Part shown: positions 45,645-53,805 of the stretch, piece after piece
Position numbering within the stretch: the stretch's first letter is position 1
How the letters are laid out: each line of letters opens with the position of its first letter
NCBI GenBank assembly: GCA_011523655.1
Contig: WTGH01000018.1
Location: 1 to 64,000 of the forward strand
DNA from: Rhodospirillaceae bacterium
Lineage (GTDB): Bacteria > Pseudomonadota > Alphaproteobacteria > Bin65
DNA: 64,000 bases
Reading direction: 5' to 3'
Notes under the pieces: model-generated
Databases searched by the model: none
Told to the model about the DNA's origin: nothing
The model's input: the letters and a program-made list of their open reading frames with translations, nothing else
Program-made: the position numbers and the translations under genes

Positions 45645-46486
45645 CTGTACTGCCCGAACCGAACTCGCCGCTCAACCGGGTGCGCCGCCGGGTCGGCGCT
45701 TTCATGGAGAGCCCGCGGGTCACGCGCGCGATCACCGCGGTGATTGTGTTCAACGCGATCACCCTCGGCCTGGAAACCTCGGCCGGCGTGATGGAGCGCG
45801 TCGGGCCGCTTCTGCTGCTCCTCGACGATATCGTGCTGTCCATCTTCGTGATCGAGTTGCTCGCCAAGCTGTTCGCCTTTGGCTGGCGCTATTTCACCAA
45901 CGGCTGGAACGTCTTCGATTTCATCATCGTCGGCATCGCGCTCGCGCCGGCGAGCGGCGATCTCACTGTGTTGCGCGCGCTGCGCATCCTGCGCGTCCTG
46001 CGGCTGGTCGCCATCGTGCCCTCGATGCGCAAGGTGGTGATGGCGCTGATGGCGGCGATCCCCGGCGTCTCCAGCGTGATCGCCCTGCTGGCGCTGGTCT
46101 ATTACGTCTTCGCCGTCATGGTGACCAAGCTCTACGGCAAGGCCTTCCCGGACTGGTTCGGCACGGTCGGCGACAGCATGTATTCCCTGTTCCAGATCAT
46201 GACGCTGGAGAGCTGGTCCATGGGCATCGTGCGCCCGGTGATGGAGCAGTATCCCGGCGCCTGGATGGTCTTCGTGCCGTTCATCCTGATGACCAGCTTC
46301 GCCGTCATCAACCTGTTCATCGCCGTCATCGTCAACGCCATGACCGAGCAGAGCCAGGCCGAATCCGCGGCACTCAAGGAGGAGATGCACGCCGTCACCG
46401 AGGCCGAAGCCTCCGCCCTGATGCAGCGCATGGCAGCCCTGCAGCGCCAGATGGACGAGATCAAAGGGATGCTGGAGCGGCGTTAG
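45641..46486 (+). CDS. NaVBac-type voltage-gated sodium channel, second copy
   Basis: The 281-residue paralogue starts at GTG 45641 (GTGA overlap with the first channel). It has the same six-segment fold, S4 arginines R112, R115, R118 and R121, and an identical filter TLESWSM (188-194). It lacks the long basic N-terminus and has a shorter C-terminal helix (SAALKEEMHAVTEAEASALM). Sequence is similar throughout the membrane part but clearly diverged, so this is an older tandem duplication. Tight coupling suggests equal production and possibly mixed tetramers. Confidence 0.88.
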   Translation: MTVLPEPNSPLNRVRRRVGAFMESPRVTRAITAVIVFNAITLGLETSAGVMERVGPLLLLLDDIVLSIFVIELLAKLFAFGWRYFTNGWNVFDFIIVGIALAPASGDLTVLRALRILRVLRLVAIVPSMRKVVMALMAAIPGVSSVIALLALVYYVFAVMVTKLYGKAFPDWFGTVGDSMYSLFQIMTLESWSMGIVRPVMEQYPGAWMVFVPFILMTSFAVINLFIAVIVNAMTEQSQAESAALKEEMHAVTEAEASALMQRMAALQRQMDEIKGMLERR

Positions 46487-47193
46487 CCGGCAGCTTCCAG
46501 CAGCAGCGCGGCGGTCTCCTCCGGGTGCGAGATCATCAGGTCGTGCGGGCCGTCGATGCGGCGGCACAGCCAGCCGGCTTCTGCCGCGACGCGCTCGTGG
46601 ATCGCGTGGAAGGGCGACGGGTCGTTGGCGCTCGCCAGGATATGCATCCTGCGGCCGACCGTCCGCCAGGCACCGCTGAGCGGCAGGGGGTCAGTAAGGC
46701 AGCGCAGGGGGTGCGGCGTCACCTTGGGCTCGACCCAGGCCTGCTGCGCCAGATCGTCGAGCCAGGCGCTCGCCGGCAGGGGCGGCACCTTCCAGCCGCC
46801 GCCCCGTTCCGCGGCGGACCTCTCGAACGCCGCGACGCGCTCGGGCGGGGCCATATCGTTGACGCACTGCCCGTCCCCCGGCACGAAGGCGTCGAGATAG
46901 ACCAGCGCGCGCAGCCGCGTGGCCGCGCGTTCCGCCGCGCCGGTCACGACCATGCCGCCATAGCTGTGGCCGCACAGCACGATGTCGTCCAGCCCTTCCC
47001 ATTCGAGCAGGTTGACGATATCCAGGATATGGATCTCCAGGCCGGTCTCGCGCGTCAGCAGATGCGAACGGTCGGCGAGGCCGGTCAGCGTCGGCGCAAA
47101 CACCCGGTGGCCCGCCGACCGCAGCCGGCCGGCGACATCCCGCCAGCACCAGCCGCCATGCCACGCGCCATGCACCAGAACGAAATCGGTCAT
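46483..47193 (-). CDS. alpha/beta hydrolase, EstC/salicylate esterase-like
   Basis: The 236-residue hydrolase begins FVLVHGAWHGGWCWRDVAGR, has the nucleophile elbow GHSYGG (Ser about 79), a catalytic Asp candidate in ANDPSPFH and the His in GPHDLMISHPEE. This layout is shared with plant-type hydroxynitrile lyases and methyl-salicylate esterases. The substrate is unknown. It overlaps the SDR gene by 4 bp on the same strand and probably shares its pathway. Its end overlaps the second channel gene by 4 bp. Confidence 0.85.
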   Translation of the reverse strand: MTDFVLVHGAWHGGWCWRDVAGRLRSAGHRVFAPTLTGLADRSHLLTRETGLEIHILDIVNLLEWEGLDDIVLCGHSYGGMVVTGAAERAATRLRALVYLDAFVPGDGQCVNDMAPPERVAAFERSAAERGGGWKVPPLPASAWLDDLAQQAWVEPKVTPHPLRCLTDPLPLSGAWRTVGRRMHILASANDPSPFHAIHERVAAEAGWLCRRIDGPHDLMISHPEETAALLLEAAG

Positions 47194-48188
47194 CGGCCGG
47201 CCTCCCCCTCGGCGGCGGGGCCGTCCGCCAGATCGTCGGCGATGAAGCCGCGGACGATCTCGTCGATCGAACCGTCCGGGACGATGCCCAAAGCCTCGGC
47301 CCGGGCGCCGCGCGCCGCGCCGGGCCAGCCGCGGACGATCCTCATGGTCGCCGCGTCCGGCCTCCAGCGGATCGCGCCCAACCTGCGGTTGCCGGCGTTG
47401 CGCGCCACGGCCTCGGCCATGTCCGACGCCGTCGCCCGGATGCCGGAGAGCAGCAGCGTGCGTTTGAGGCCGAGCCGGTCGCCGGGCAGGTCGTGGGCGG
47501 CGATGAAGGCGTCGGCCGTGCGCCGGGGCGACAGGCAGGCCATCGCGACACCGGGCTCAACCGGGCAGTCGTAGTCCCGGCCCTGCAGCGGCTCACGGAT
47601 GATCGAACTCGCCCAGGTCGAGGCCGCCCGGTTCGGCGCCGGCCGCACCATGATCGTCGGCAGGCGCAGCGCCCGGCCGTCGATATAGCCCTTGCGGGTG
47701 TAGTCGTGGATCAGCTGTTCGCCGACCAGCTTCTGGATGCCGTAGGAGGTCTGCGGCAGGGGCGGGGTATCGTCCTCGATCGTCTCCGGCAGGTCGCCGC
47801 CATAGACCGCGATGGAGGAGGCGAAGACCAGGCGTGGCGGGTGCGCCAGCCCCCGGCAGGCTTCGAGCAGGTTGCGCGTGCCGTCCAGGTTGACCCGGTA
47901 GCCGAGGTCGAAATCCTCCTCCGCCCCGGCGCTGACGATGGCGGCGAGGTGGAAGACGCTCGCCGCATCGCCGCCGACCAGCCTGCGCACCGCTCCGGCG
48001 TCGGCGATATCGCCGGTCGCCGCCTCGGCCCGCCCGCCGAGATCGTCCGGCGGGACGTTGTCGAACAGCACGAGGCGGCTGACCGGCGCCGGCGCGCCGT
48101 CCGGTCCGGCCAGCGTCCCGCGCTCCAGAAGCGCCCGCGCCAGCTTCCGCCCGAGAAACCCGGCCCCGCCGGTAATGATGACGCGCAT
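47190..48188 (-). CDS. NAD-dependent epimerase/dehydratase family, DenD-like
   Basis: The 332-residue SDR has the Rossmann motif GGAGFLGRKLA, the active site SSIAVYGGD and YGIQK (Tyr-x3-Lys), and RLPTIMVRPAPNRAAS, which resembles D-erythronate dehydrogenase (DenD). It probably oxidises a sugar acid with NAD. Other den genes are absent, so the substrate is uncertain. It is coupled to the downstream hydrolase by a 4-bp overlap. Confidence 0.82.
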   Translation of the reverse strand: MRVIITGGAGFLGRKLARALLERGTLAGPDGAPAPVSRLVLFDNVPPDDLGGRAEAATGDIADAGAVRRLVGGDAASVFHLAAIVSAGAEEDFDLGYRVNLDGTRNLLEACRGLAHPPRLVFASSIAVYGGDLPETIEDDTPPLPQTSYGIQKLVGEQLIHDYTRKGYIDGRALRLPTIMVRPAPNRAASTWASSIIREPLQGRDYDCPVEPGVAMACLSPRRTADAFIAAHDLPGDRLGLKRTLLLSGIRATASDMAEAVARNAGNRRLGAIRWRPDAATMRIVRGWPGAARGARAEALGIVPDGSIDEIVRGFIADDLADGPAAEGEAGR

Positions 48189-48278
48189 ATGTCGTTTCCG
48201 CCTATACGAATGATGTAAGCCAACTGCGCATTGTTGTGCGCGACTCGAACCATATTCGCAAAGGACGAGCCATCCAGT

Positions 48279-48905
48279 CTAAGAAATGACGAAATCGGCG
48301 TGCTGCTTGAGTTCCTGTCGCGTGCCTCTATGGCCCAAGGTTGCCAACAGCACCTTTACGCCTTCCCTTCGAACGAACTTGAACGCGGGCACAAAATCGC
48401 TGTCGCCGGTGACAACGACCACCGCCCGTACTTGGTTGCGCAGCGCCAACCTGGCCATGTCCATTCCGATCCGGATATCGACGCCCTTTTGCGTGATATC
48501 CAGGACGAAATCGTTGTCCGTAAGCGCTCGCGGTTGGGCGACTAACTGAGAAATGGTCCGGGGCTTGAGCCGCCAATGATTTGGAGACAAACGAGTCTCG
48601 CCCATTCGAAGCGCAAATTCGGGCTGCAAGATCAATTGGTCATACAGCCTCTGGCTCTCTCGAAAACGTTGGGTAGTCGCCAGGTTGCGGCTATTGCCCG
48701 TCACAGGGGTCCTGACGGCAGCATCGCTCGGCGGTGCATCGTAGTAGTAGATTCGAAGAAGTTCGTAGTCTGACAGTTCCGAGCGGGAGCGAATGGCGGT
48801 GCAGAGAGCGACAATGTCGGCCGCGGTCGCAAATCTGGAATGCTGCTCGTAAAGCTTCTTGGTGACGAATCCGCCATCGAGCAGGATTGCGTATTGCGCG
48901 CGCAC
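48279..48905 (-). CDS. NYN-domain (PIN-like) nuclease
   Basis: The 208-residue protein has the NYN acidic residues: the DG of YAILLDGGFVTKK, KGVDIRIGMDMARLAL and VVVTGDSDFVPAFKFVRREG. This LabA/DUF88-type fold is expected to be a metal-dependent RNase. It starts with GTG at 48905. Codon use is a little A/T-richer than its neighbours and it stands between unrelated operons, hinting at transfer. No antitoxin-like gene is adjacent. Confidence 0.82.
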   Translation of the reverse strand: MRAQYAILLDGGFVTKKLYEQHSRFATAADIVALCTAIRSRSELSDYELLRIYYYDAPPSDAAVRTPVTGNSRNLATTQRFRESQRLYDQLILQPEFALRMGETRLSPNHWRLKPRTISQLVAQPRALTDNDFVLDITQKGVDIRIGMDMARLALRNQVRAVVVVTGDSDFVPAFKFVRREGVKVLLATLGHRGTRQELKQHADFVIS

Positions 48906-49075
48906 TTCGGTCCAGGCTCAAAACAATTGGAGCCAGCCCACCCCTGGAAGCACTGAGTGCGACCGTTGGGATAGACTGGCTCGCTGGTCTATTCCGTAGC
49001 CCATTTAGCTTGCGCAGGATATAGCTGCCAATTCCCAGCACTTCAATAGCCATCGCAAATTCGAGACGTTGTGTT

Positions 49076-50248
49076 TTGCCTGAATTGAATGACACCCCCG
49101 CCGGCCGCATCCTCGCCACCCACGTCGGCAGCCTGCCGCGGCCCGACGACCTGATCGACCTGCTCGTCGCGAAGGACCGGGACCGGCCCTACGATCCGGC
49201 GCTGCTGGACCGGCGCGTCACCGAATCGGTCGCGGAGATCGTGCGGAAGCAGGTCGCGTGCGGCGTCGACATTGTCAGCGACGGCGAGATGTCGAAAATC
49301 TCCTACACCAACTATGTCAAGCACCGGCTCAAGGGCTTCGGCGATCCGGAGCCGCTGCGCTGGATGCCGTCGGACCTGAAGGCCCATCCGGACTACGCCG
49401 CCAGCATGCGCGCCAATGCCAAGCTGCCGAATCTCGACCCGCCGGCCTGCCGCGCGCCGATCGAGCCGGGCGATACCGGGCCGCTGGAGACCGATCTCGC
49501 CAACTATCGCGCGGCGGTGGACGAGGGAAAGCCGGCCGGCGCCTTCCTGAATGCCGCCTCGCCCGGCGTCGTCGCCCATTTCATGCCCAACGCATACTAC
49601 GAGACGCGTGACGCCTATGTGCTGGCGCTCGGCGAGGCGCTGGCCGGCGAATACGAGGCGATCCACGAGGCCGGCTTTCTGCTCCAGATCGATTGTCCGG
49701 ACCTCGCCATGATCCGCCACATGGAGTTCGCCGGCCGGTCCCTCGACGAGTTCCGCCACGCCGCCGAAGTCGGCGTCGAGGCGCTCAACCACGCGACGCG
49801 CAACATCCCGCCCGAAGCGATGCGCATGCACATCTGCTGGGGCAACTACCCGGGCCCGCACACCCATGACGTGCCCTTCGCCGCGATGGCGGACATCGTC
49901 TTCCGGGCCAGGCCGTCGGTCGTGCTGTTCGAGGGCGCCAATCCCCAGCACGGCCACCAGCACGAGGAGCTGGCGGACCTGCCGATTCCCGATGACAAGA
50001 TCCTGGCGCCCGGCGTCATCGACACCAACACCAACCATGTCGAGCACCCGAAGCTGGTCGCCCAGCGGCTGTGCGCCTACGCCGATATCGTCGGGCGCGA
50101 GCGGGTCCAGGCCGGCACCGACTGCGGCTTCTCCACGCTCGCCAGCCTGCCGCGGGTCTGGCCCAGCATCGTCTGGGAGAAGCTGCGCGCCCTGGCGGAC
50201 GGCGCGGCGCTCGCGACCGACCGGCTGTGGGGGCGGAAGGCCGCGTAG
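49076..50248 (+). CDS. cobalamin-independent methionine synthase (MetE C-terminal)-like protein
   Basis: The 390-residue protein matches the catalytic C-terminal half of MetE: ATHVGSLPRPDDLIDLL, DGEMSKISYTNYV, MHICWGNY with zinc-ligand His/Cys, VLFEGANPQH and DCGFST with a further Cys. Such short proteins transfer methyl groups between thiols or from unusual donors rather than from methyltetrahydrofolate. The start is TTG, either 49076 or 49085; no ATG is in frame. It precedes the deacetylase-like gene by 52 bp and may share its operon. Confidence 0.85.
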   Translation: MPELNDTPAGRILATHVGSLPRPDDLIDLLVAKDRDRPYDPALLDRRVTESVAEIVRKQVACGVDIVSDGEMSKISYTNYVKHRLKGFGDPEPLRWMPSDLKAHPDYAASMRANAKLPNLDPPACRAPIEPGDTGPLETDLANYRAAVDEGKPAGAFLNAASPGVVAHFMPNAYYETRDAYVLALGEALAGEYEAIHEAGFLLQIDCPDLAMIRHMEFAGRSLDEFRHAAEVGVEALNHATRNIPPEAMRMHICWGNYPGPHTHDVPFAAMADIVFRARPSVVLFEGANPQHGHQHEELADLPIPDDKILAPGVIDTNTNHVEHPKLVAQRLCAYADIVGRERVQAGTDCGFSTLASLPRVWPSIVWEKLRALADGAALATDRLWGRKAA

Positions 50249-50300
50249 CGCGGTCAACGAACGCAATCGGACAGTGGCAGGGGATGAAAGGGAGGCGGCG

Positions 50301-51419
50301 ATGACGACCGGCCTGGTCTGGGACGAGCGTTTCATGTGGCACGACACGGGCACGCGCTTCGGACCCGTCGGCGCGCTCGACTGGATGGAGCCCGTCGAGC
50401 CGCCGGAGAGCGCGCCGGGCAAGCGGCGGATCAAGAACCTGCTCGACGCCAGCGGCCTGTCCCGGTCGCTGGTCATGCTCGCGCCCGCGCCGGCGAGCGA
50501 CGCCGACCTGCTGCGCGTGCATACGCAGGCCCATCTGGACCATATCCGGCGGGTGAGCGAATCGGGCGGCGGCAACGTCGCCCGGCGCTTTGCGACCACC
50601 CGGGTCGGCGCGGACGGGGAGGGGATCGCCCGCCTCGCCGCCGGCGCCGGCATCGCGGCGGTCGACGCCATGCTCGCCGGCACGGTCGACAACGCCTATT
50701 GCCTGCACCGGCCGCCCGGCCATCACGCCGAGCCGGACGAGGCCATGGGCTTCTGCATCTACGCCAACGCCGCCGTTGCCGGCAGCTATGCGCTGGACGC
50801 CGCAGGTCTCGAACGCGTCGCCTTCGTGGACTGGGACGCCCACCACGGCAACGGCACCCAGGCGGCCTTCTGGCGCGACCCGCGCGCGCTCACGATCTCG
50901 CTGCATCAGGATTGCGCCTTCCCGCCGGACAGCGGGGCCGCGGGCGAGACCGGCGAAGGCGCGGGCGCCGGCACCAACATCAACATTCCCCTGCCGCCGG
51001 GCTCGGGCGAGGGCGCCTATCTGGCGGCGTTCGAGCGCGTCGTCCTGCCCGCGCTCACCGCCTTCCGGCCGGACCTGATCTTCGTGCCCAGCGGCTTCGA
51101 TTCCGGCGGCCACGACCCGCTCGCCCGCATGATGCTGACCAGCGGGAGTTTCCGCCGGATGACCGAACTGCTGCTGGCGGCGGCCGGCGACCTGTGCGGC
51201 GGGCGCATCGTCATGCTCCACGAGGGCGGCTACGCGCCCCATATCGTGCCCTTCATGGCGCTCGCCGTGTTCGAGGCGCTGAGCGGCAAAAAGACCGGCG
51301 TGACCGACCCCTTCCTGCCGGCGCTGGCCGGCAATCCCTGGCAGGCCCTCCAGCCCCACCAGGACCGCGCCGTCGCCGCCGCCGAGCGGGCCGGGCTGGC
51401 CGCCCTGCTGGCGCGGTAG
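50301..51419 (+). CDS. class II histone deacetylase-like hydrolase
   Basis: The 372-residue protein has the full deacetylase active site: LHRPPGHHAEPDEAMGFC (tandem His), VDWDAHHGNGTQ (zinc Asp and His), SGFDSGGHDP (zinc Asp) and MLHEGGYA with the transition-state Tyr. Bacterial members hydrolyse acetylated polyamines or other amides. The ATG at 50301 is preceded by GGGAGG. It lies downstream of the MetE-like gene and converges on the PhyH gene across an 800-bp gap full of repeats. Confidence 0.9.
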   Translation: MTTGLVWDERFMWHDTGTRFGPVGALDWMEPVEPPESAPGKRRIKNLLDASGLSRSLVMLAPAPASDADLLRVHTQAHLDHIRRVSESGGGNVARRFATTRVGADGEGIARLAAGAGIAAVDAMLAGTVDNAYCLHRPPGHHAEPDEAMGFCIYANAAVAGSYALDAAGLERVAFVDWDAHHGNGTQAAFWRDPRALTISLHQDCAFPPDSGAAGETGEGAGAGTNINIPLPPGSGEGAYLAAFERVVLPALTAFRPDLIFVPSGFDSGGHDPLARMMLTSGSFRRMTELLLAAAGDLCGGRIVMLHEGGYAPHIVPFMALAVFEALSGKKTGVTDPFLPALAGNPWQALQPHQDRAVAAAERAGLAALLAR

Positions 51420-51430
51420 CCGCCTGCGGG

Positions 51431-51468
51431 TGTCATGATATGTCATGTTTTGTCATGAAATGTCATGG
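51431..51468 (+). repeat. four TGTCATG repeats at exact 10-bp spacing
   Basis: TGTCATG occurs at 51431, 51441, 51451 and 51461, separated by the 3-bp spacers ATA, TTT and AAA. The period equals about one helical turn, so all copies face the same side of the DNA. It begins 11 bp after the deacetylase stop codon. Likely a cooperative binding site for an unknown protein. Confidence 0.8.
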
Positions 51469-51491
51469 CGCGGCTCGCGGTCCGCATGAAA

Positions 51492-51505
51492 ACAGACCGG
51501 TCTGT
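51492..51505. promoter_or_regulatory. perfect 14-bp palindrome, TetR-operator-like
   Basis: ACAGACCGGTCTGT is fully self-complementary and has the GACCGGTC core of several TetR-family operators (for example the NemR box). Seven T follow 9 bp downstream, so a terminator for the deacetylase gene is an alternative reading. No TetR gene is adjacent. Confidence 0.5.
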
Positions 51506-51645
51506 ATACAGCACTTTTTTTGCCACTTCCTGCGCAAAATCCGCAGAAATCCGCCATTTCCGCCCGACGGCGGGGCACAAACGGCGAAGCTCTGTGCATA
51601 ATTTCCCAGATCTCCGCGCCGAACGGCCAGGCGGCTCTCGGCATG

Positions 51646-51675
51646 TGTCAGGGAATGTCATGATTCGTCGTGTTT
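51646..51675 (+). repeat. second phased array of TGTCATG-like repeats
   Basis: TGTCAGGGAA, TGTCATGATT and CGTCGTGTTT follow one another with the same 10-bp period as the array at 51431; the third unit is degenerate. It lies just left of the MITE-like element. Confidence 0.6.
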
Positions 51676-51710
51676 CTCCATTTGCGGCCAGATACCGGGC
51701 CTCAAAGCGT

Positions 51711-51955
51711 CCCCCCTCCCCCAAGGATTCCTCTGCGAAAAGGGCCGGGCCGCCACCAACTTGTCCTTCCCCCTCTTCAGAGGGGGAAGTGGCCGAGCGC
51801 AGCGAGGTCGATGGGGGTGTCCGCGCGCCTGCAGGGCAGTGCCGGTGCCACCGCACCCCCACCTAACCTCCCCCTCTGAAGAGGGGGAGGGATAGGAGAG
51901 CGTCCCTTGGCGGATACTTGCGGCATTTCGCAGAGATATCCCCAAGGGGAGGGGG
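51711..51955. repeat. MITE-like element, copy A
   Basis: About 245 bp with imperfect terminal inverted repeats (CCCCTCCCCCAAGGATTCCT on the left against CCCCCTCCCCTTGGGGATAT from the right, both leading to TCTGCGAAA). Two internal perfect palindromic hairpins have 11-bp arms: CTTCCCCCTCT (51766-51789) and CCTCCCCCTCT (51867-51890). It has no coding capacity. A close copy lies at 55615-55853. Confidence 0.75.
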
Positions 51956-51988
51956 ATTCGAGCGGCGCCCTCGCGGGATGTGCGGCAT

Positions 51989-52016
51989 TGTCAGGAAATG
52001 TCATGTTTTGTCATGG
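51989..52016 (+). repeat. third phased array of TGTCATG-like repeats
   Basis: TGTCAGGAAA, TGTCATGTTT and TGTCATGG at 10-bp steps (51989, 51999, 52009), right of the MITE-like element. Its first unit shares TGTCAGG with the second array. The rest of the gap to 52220 shows no gene. Confidence 0.65.
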
Positions 52017-52220
52017 CTGGGTCCGGTGGCCGGGACGACCCGCACCGGATGAATGTTCATATAATGTTCTTACAGCGGTTGTCAACCCGCAGATGACGCA
52101 AGGCGGCGGACCGGGCAACGGCGTGGCCATCGGGACCGGCAATCCCCGCGCCGCGCGGCGGTCCGCCGGGGACGCCGGGCCGAAGGAGACCCTCCCGACG
52201 CCGGCGCCCGCCGGCTCCAC

Positions 52221-53069
52221 CTACTGCGTCAGCACCGCGCCCGGATCGCCGACGTCGACCACGCCGATGGCGCGGTGGGCCTTGTAGCCGAGCACTTCCT
52301 GGACGCGCTTCGGGAAGCCGCGGACCTGCTCCAGCGGCACGGTGAGAAACATGTTCTCCTCCGTGCGCAGCCAGCCGACGACATAGCCGACGAACATGCC
52401 GCGCCGCGCCTCGGCCACCGTCCGGTTGGCGCCGCCGCCGTGAATCGTCGAGCCGAGATAGAGCAGGGCCGAGCCGGCGGGCATCTCGGCCTGGAGGATT
52501 TCCGCCGGCTCCGGCTCCCGGTCGGCCGGCCACAGATGGCTGCCGGGCACGACCCGGGTGGCGCCGTTCGCCGCCGTGAAATCGGTGAGCGCGACCATCG
52601 CCTCGACCTCGAGCTGGGCCCGCGGGCCTCCGGCGATCTGGGCGGCGACCAGCGGCCCGAAGCGCCAGGCGTCCTCGTCGCGGTGCAGGCGCTGGGCGGT
52701 CTCGCCGGGCCGGATCTCGATGAACTGGCCGGTGTTGAACAGGTAGTCCAGGCAATGGGGCAGCAGGTAGTGGTCCGCGAGGCCGGTCAGCACCGGCGCC
52801 TGCATGACCTCGACGAAGGCGACCGACTTGGCGGGCAGGCCGTCGAAGCGCACGGTCGTCGCGCCGTAGAATTCCTCCATCGCCGGCATCGTCGGACGGC
52901 GCACGCCGGGCGCCAGGCCGGCGACGATCCGGTCGAAATCGGTATTCAACGCCTCAAGCTGTCCCGGCGTCAGGAAGCCGTCGACGACGGCGGCGCCGTC
53001 GGCATCGAGCGCGGCGATAAAATCGTCGGGCGGTGCGGCAGCGGACAATCGGGCAAGGCTGGCGGTCAT
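52221..53069 (-). CDS. phytanoyl-CoA dioxygenase (PhyH) family protein
   Basis: The 282-residue Fe(II)/2-oxoglutarate dioxygenase has the iron ligands His and Asp in QRLHRDEDAW and the distal His in STIHGGGANRT, followed by the 2-oxoglutarate-binding Arg region RRGMFVGYVVGW. It hydroxylates an unknown small molecule. The ATG at 53069 begins MTASLARLSAAAPPDDFIAA; a long open frame upstream is non-coding. It stands alone between the repeat-rich gap and the MNT gene. Confidence 0.87.
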   Translation of the reverse strand: MTASLARLSAAAPPDDFIAALDADGAAVVDGFLTPGQLEALNTDFDRIVAGLAPGVRRPTMPAMEEFYGATTVRFDGLPAKSVAFVEVMQAPVLTGLADHYLLPHCLDYLFNTGQFIEIRPGETAQRLHRDEDAWRFGPLVAAQIAGGPRAQLEVEAMVALTDFTAANGATRVVPGSHLWPADREPEPAEILQAEMPAGSALLYLGSTIHGGGANRTVAEARRGMFVGYVVGWLRTEENMFLTVPLEQVRGFPKRVQEVLGYKAHRAIGVVDVGDPGAVLTQ

Positions 53070-53279
53070 TGCGGTCTCCGCTCCTGCAAAACGGCAGCGC
53101 GCCATTTTTCCACGAGTCGGCGGCAAGGGAAACGGCGTCGCCGGAACCGATGGGTCGGGCCCGCCGCCGAGTTCGCCGCGGTCGCCGCAGGCATCCGGCG
53201 TTTGCCGCGCCGCCGGCTTGCCGGACACGCCGGCCCCGCCTATCGTCGGCGGGAGCGGGCCGCCAGAGGAAACGGAGCG

Positions 53280-53615
53280 ATGATTCCGGTCACGGACGAA
53301 CTTCTGGACGCGATGGTTCGGGCCATTGTGGACGAGGTCGATCCCGAACGGGTGATTCTGTTCGGCTCCCGCGCGCGCGGCGAAGCGCGGCGGGAATCGG
53401 ATGTGGATCTGATCGTCATCGAGGCCGAACCCTTCGGACCGGCGCGCAGCCGCCGCCGCGAATCGGCCCGGCTCTACCGCGCCACGGCGCATTTTCCCGT
53501 GCCCGCCGACATTCTCGTCTTCTCGCGCGACGAGGCGGACTACTGGCGCGATTCCCTGAACCATGTGCTGGCCCGCGCCTTGCGGGAAGGCAGGGTGCTG
53601 CATGAGCGACATTAA
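53280..53615 (+). CDS. MNT-type minimal nucleotidyltransferase
   Basis: The 111-residue protein has the minimal nucleotidyltransferase signature FGSRARGEARRESDVDLIVI (G-S-x10-D-x-D). In MNT/HEPN toxin-antitoxin pairs this subunit AMPylates and silences a HEPN RNase. The usual HEPN gene starts 14 bp before its stop but is broken after 17 codons, so the enzyme is an orphan here. It begins at ATG 53280. Confidence 0.85.
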   Translation: MIPVTDELLDAMVRAIVDEVDPERVILFGSRARGEARRESDVDLIVIEAEPFGPARSRRRESARLYRATAHFPVPADILVFSRDEADYWRDSLNHVLARALREGRVLHERH

Positions 53616-53655
53616 ATGCGCCCGGATGCTGCTGCGCGTGGCTGAAAGCCGGTAG
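53602..53655 (+). pseudogene. HEPN-domain toxin, truncated after 17 residues
   Basis: The frame MSDIKCARMLLRVAESR overlaps the MNT stop and resembles the first helix of HEPN partners (MSDxxxARxLLxxAExD), then reaches TAG. Nothing HEPN-like follows. The overlap is the usual arrangement of intact MNT/HEPN pairs, which supports loss of the toxin by deletion. Confidence 0.5.
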
Positions 53656-53805
53656 AGGGAAAATCGAGGGCCCTTCCTTGGACGGCTCCTGAAAGTCCAC
53701 GGCAACAGGCGTAATCTGCCCGGCGATCGCGTGCGCGCCGGCCCTCGCCAGACGGCGGCGGGTTTCGCTATTCTGGCCCGACCTCGCCTGAACGGAAGCA
53801 TCGAT

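Noticed and set aside
49043..50692. Long minus-strand open frame opposite the MetE-like gene
   Set aside because: Antisense shadow of a gene with zinc-ligand motifs.
51431..52016. CRISPR-like array
   Set aside because: The repeats are 7 bp with 3-bp spacers; there are no unique spacers and no cas genes.
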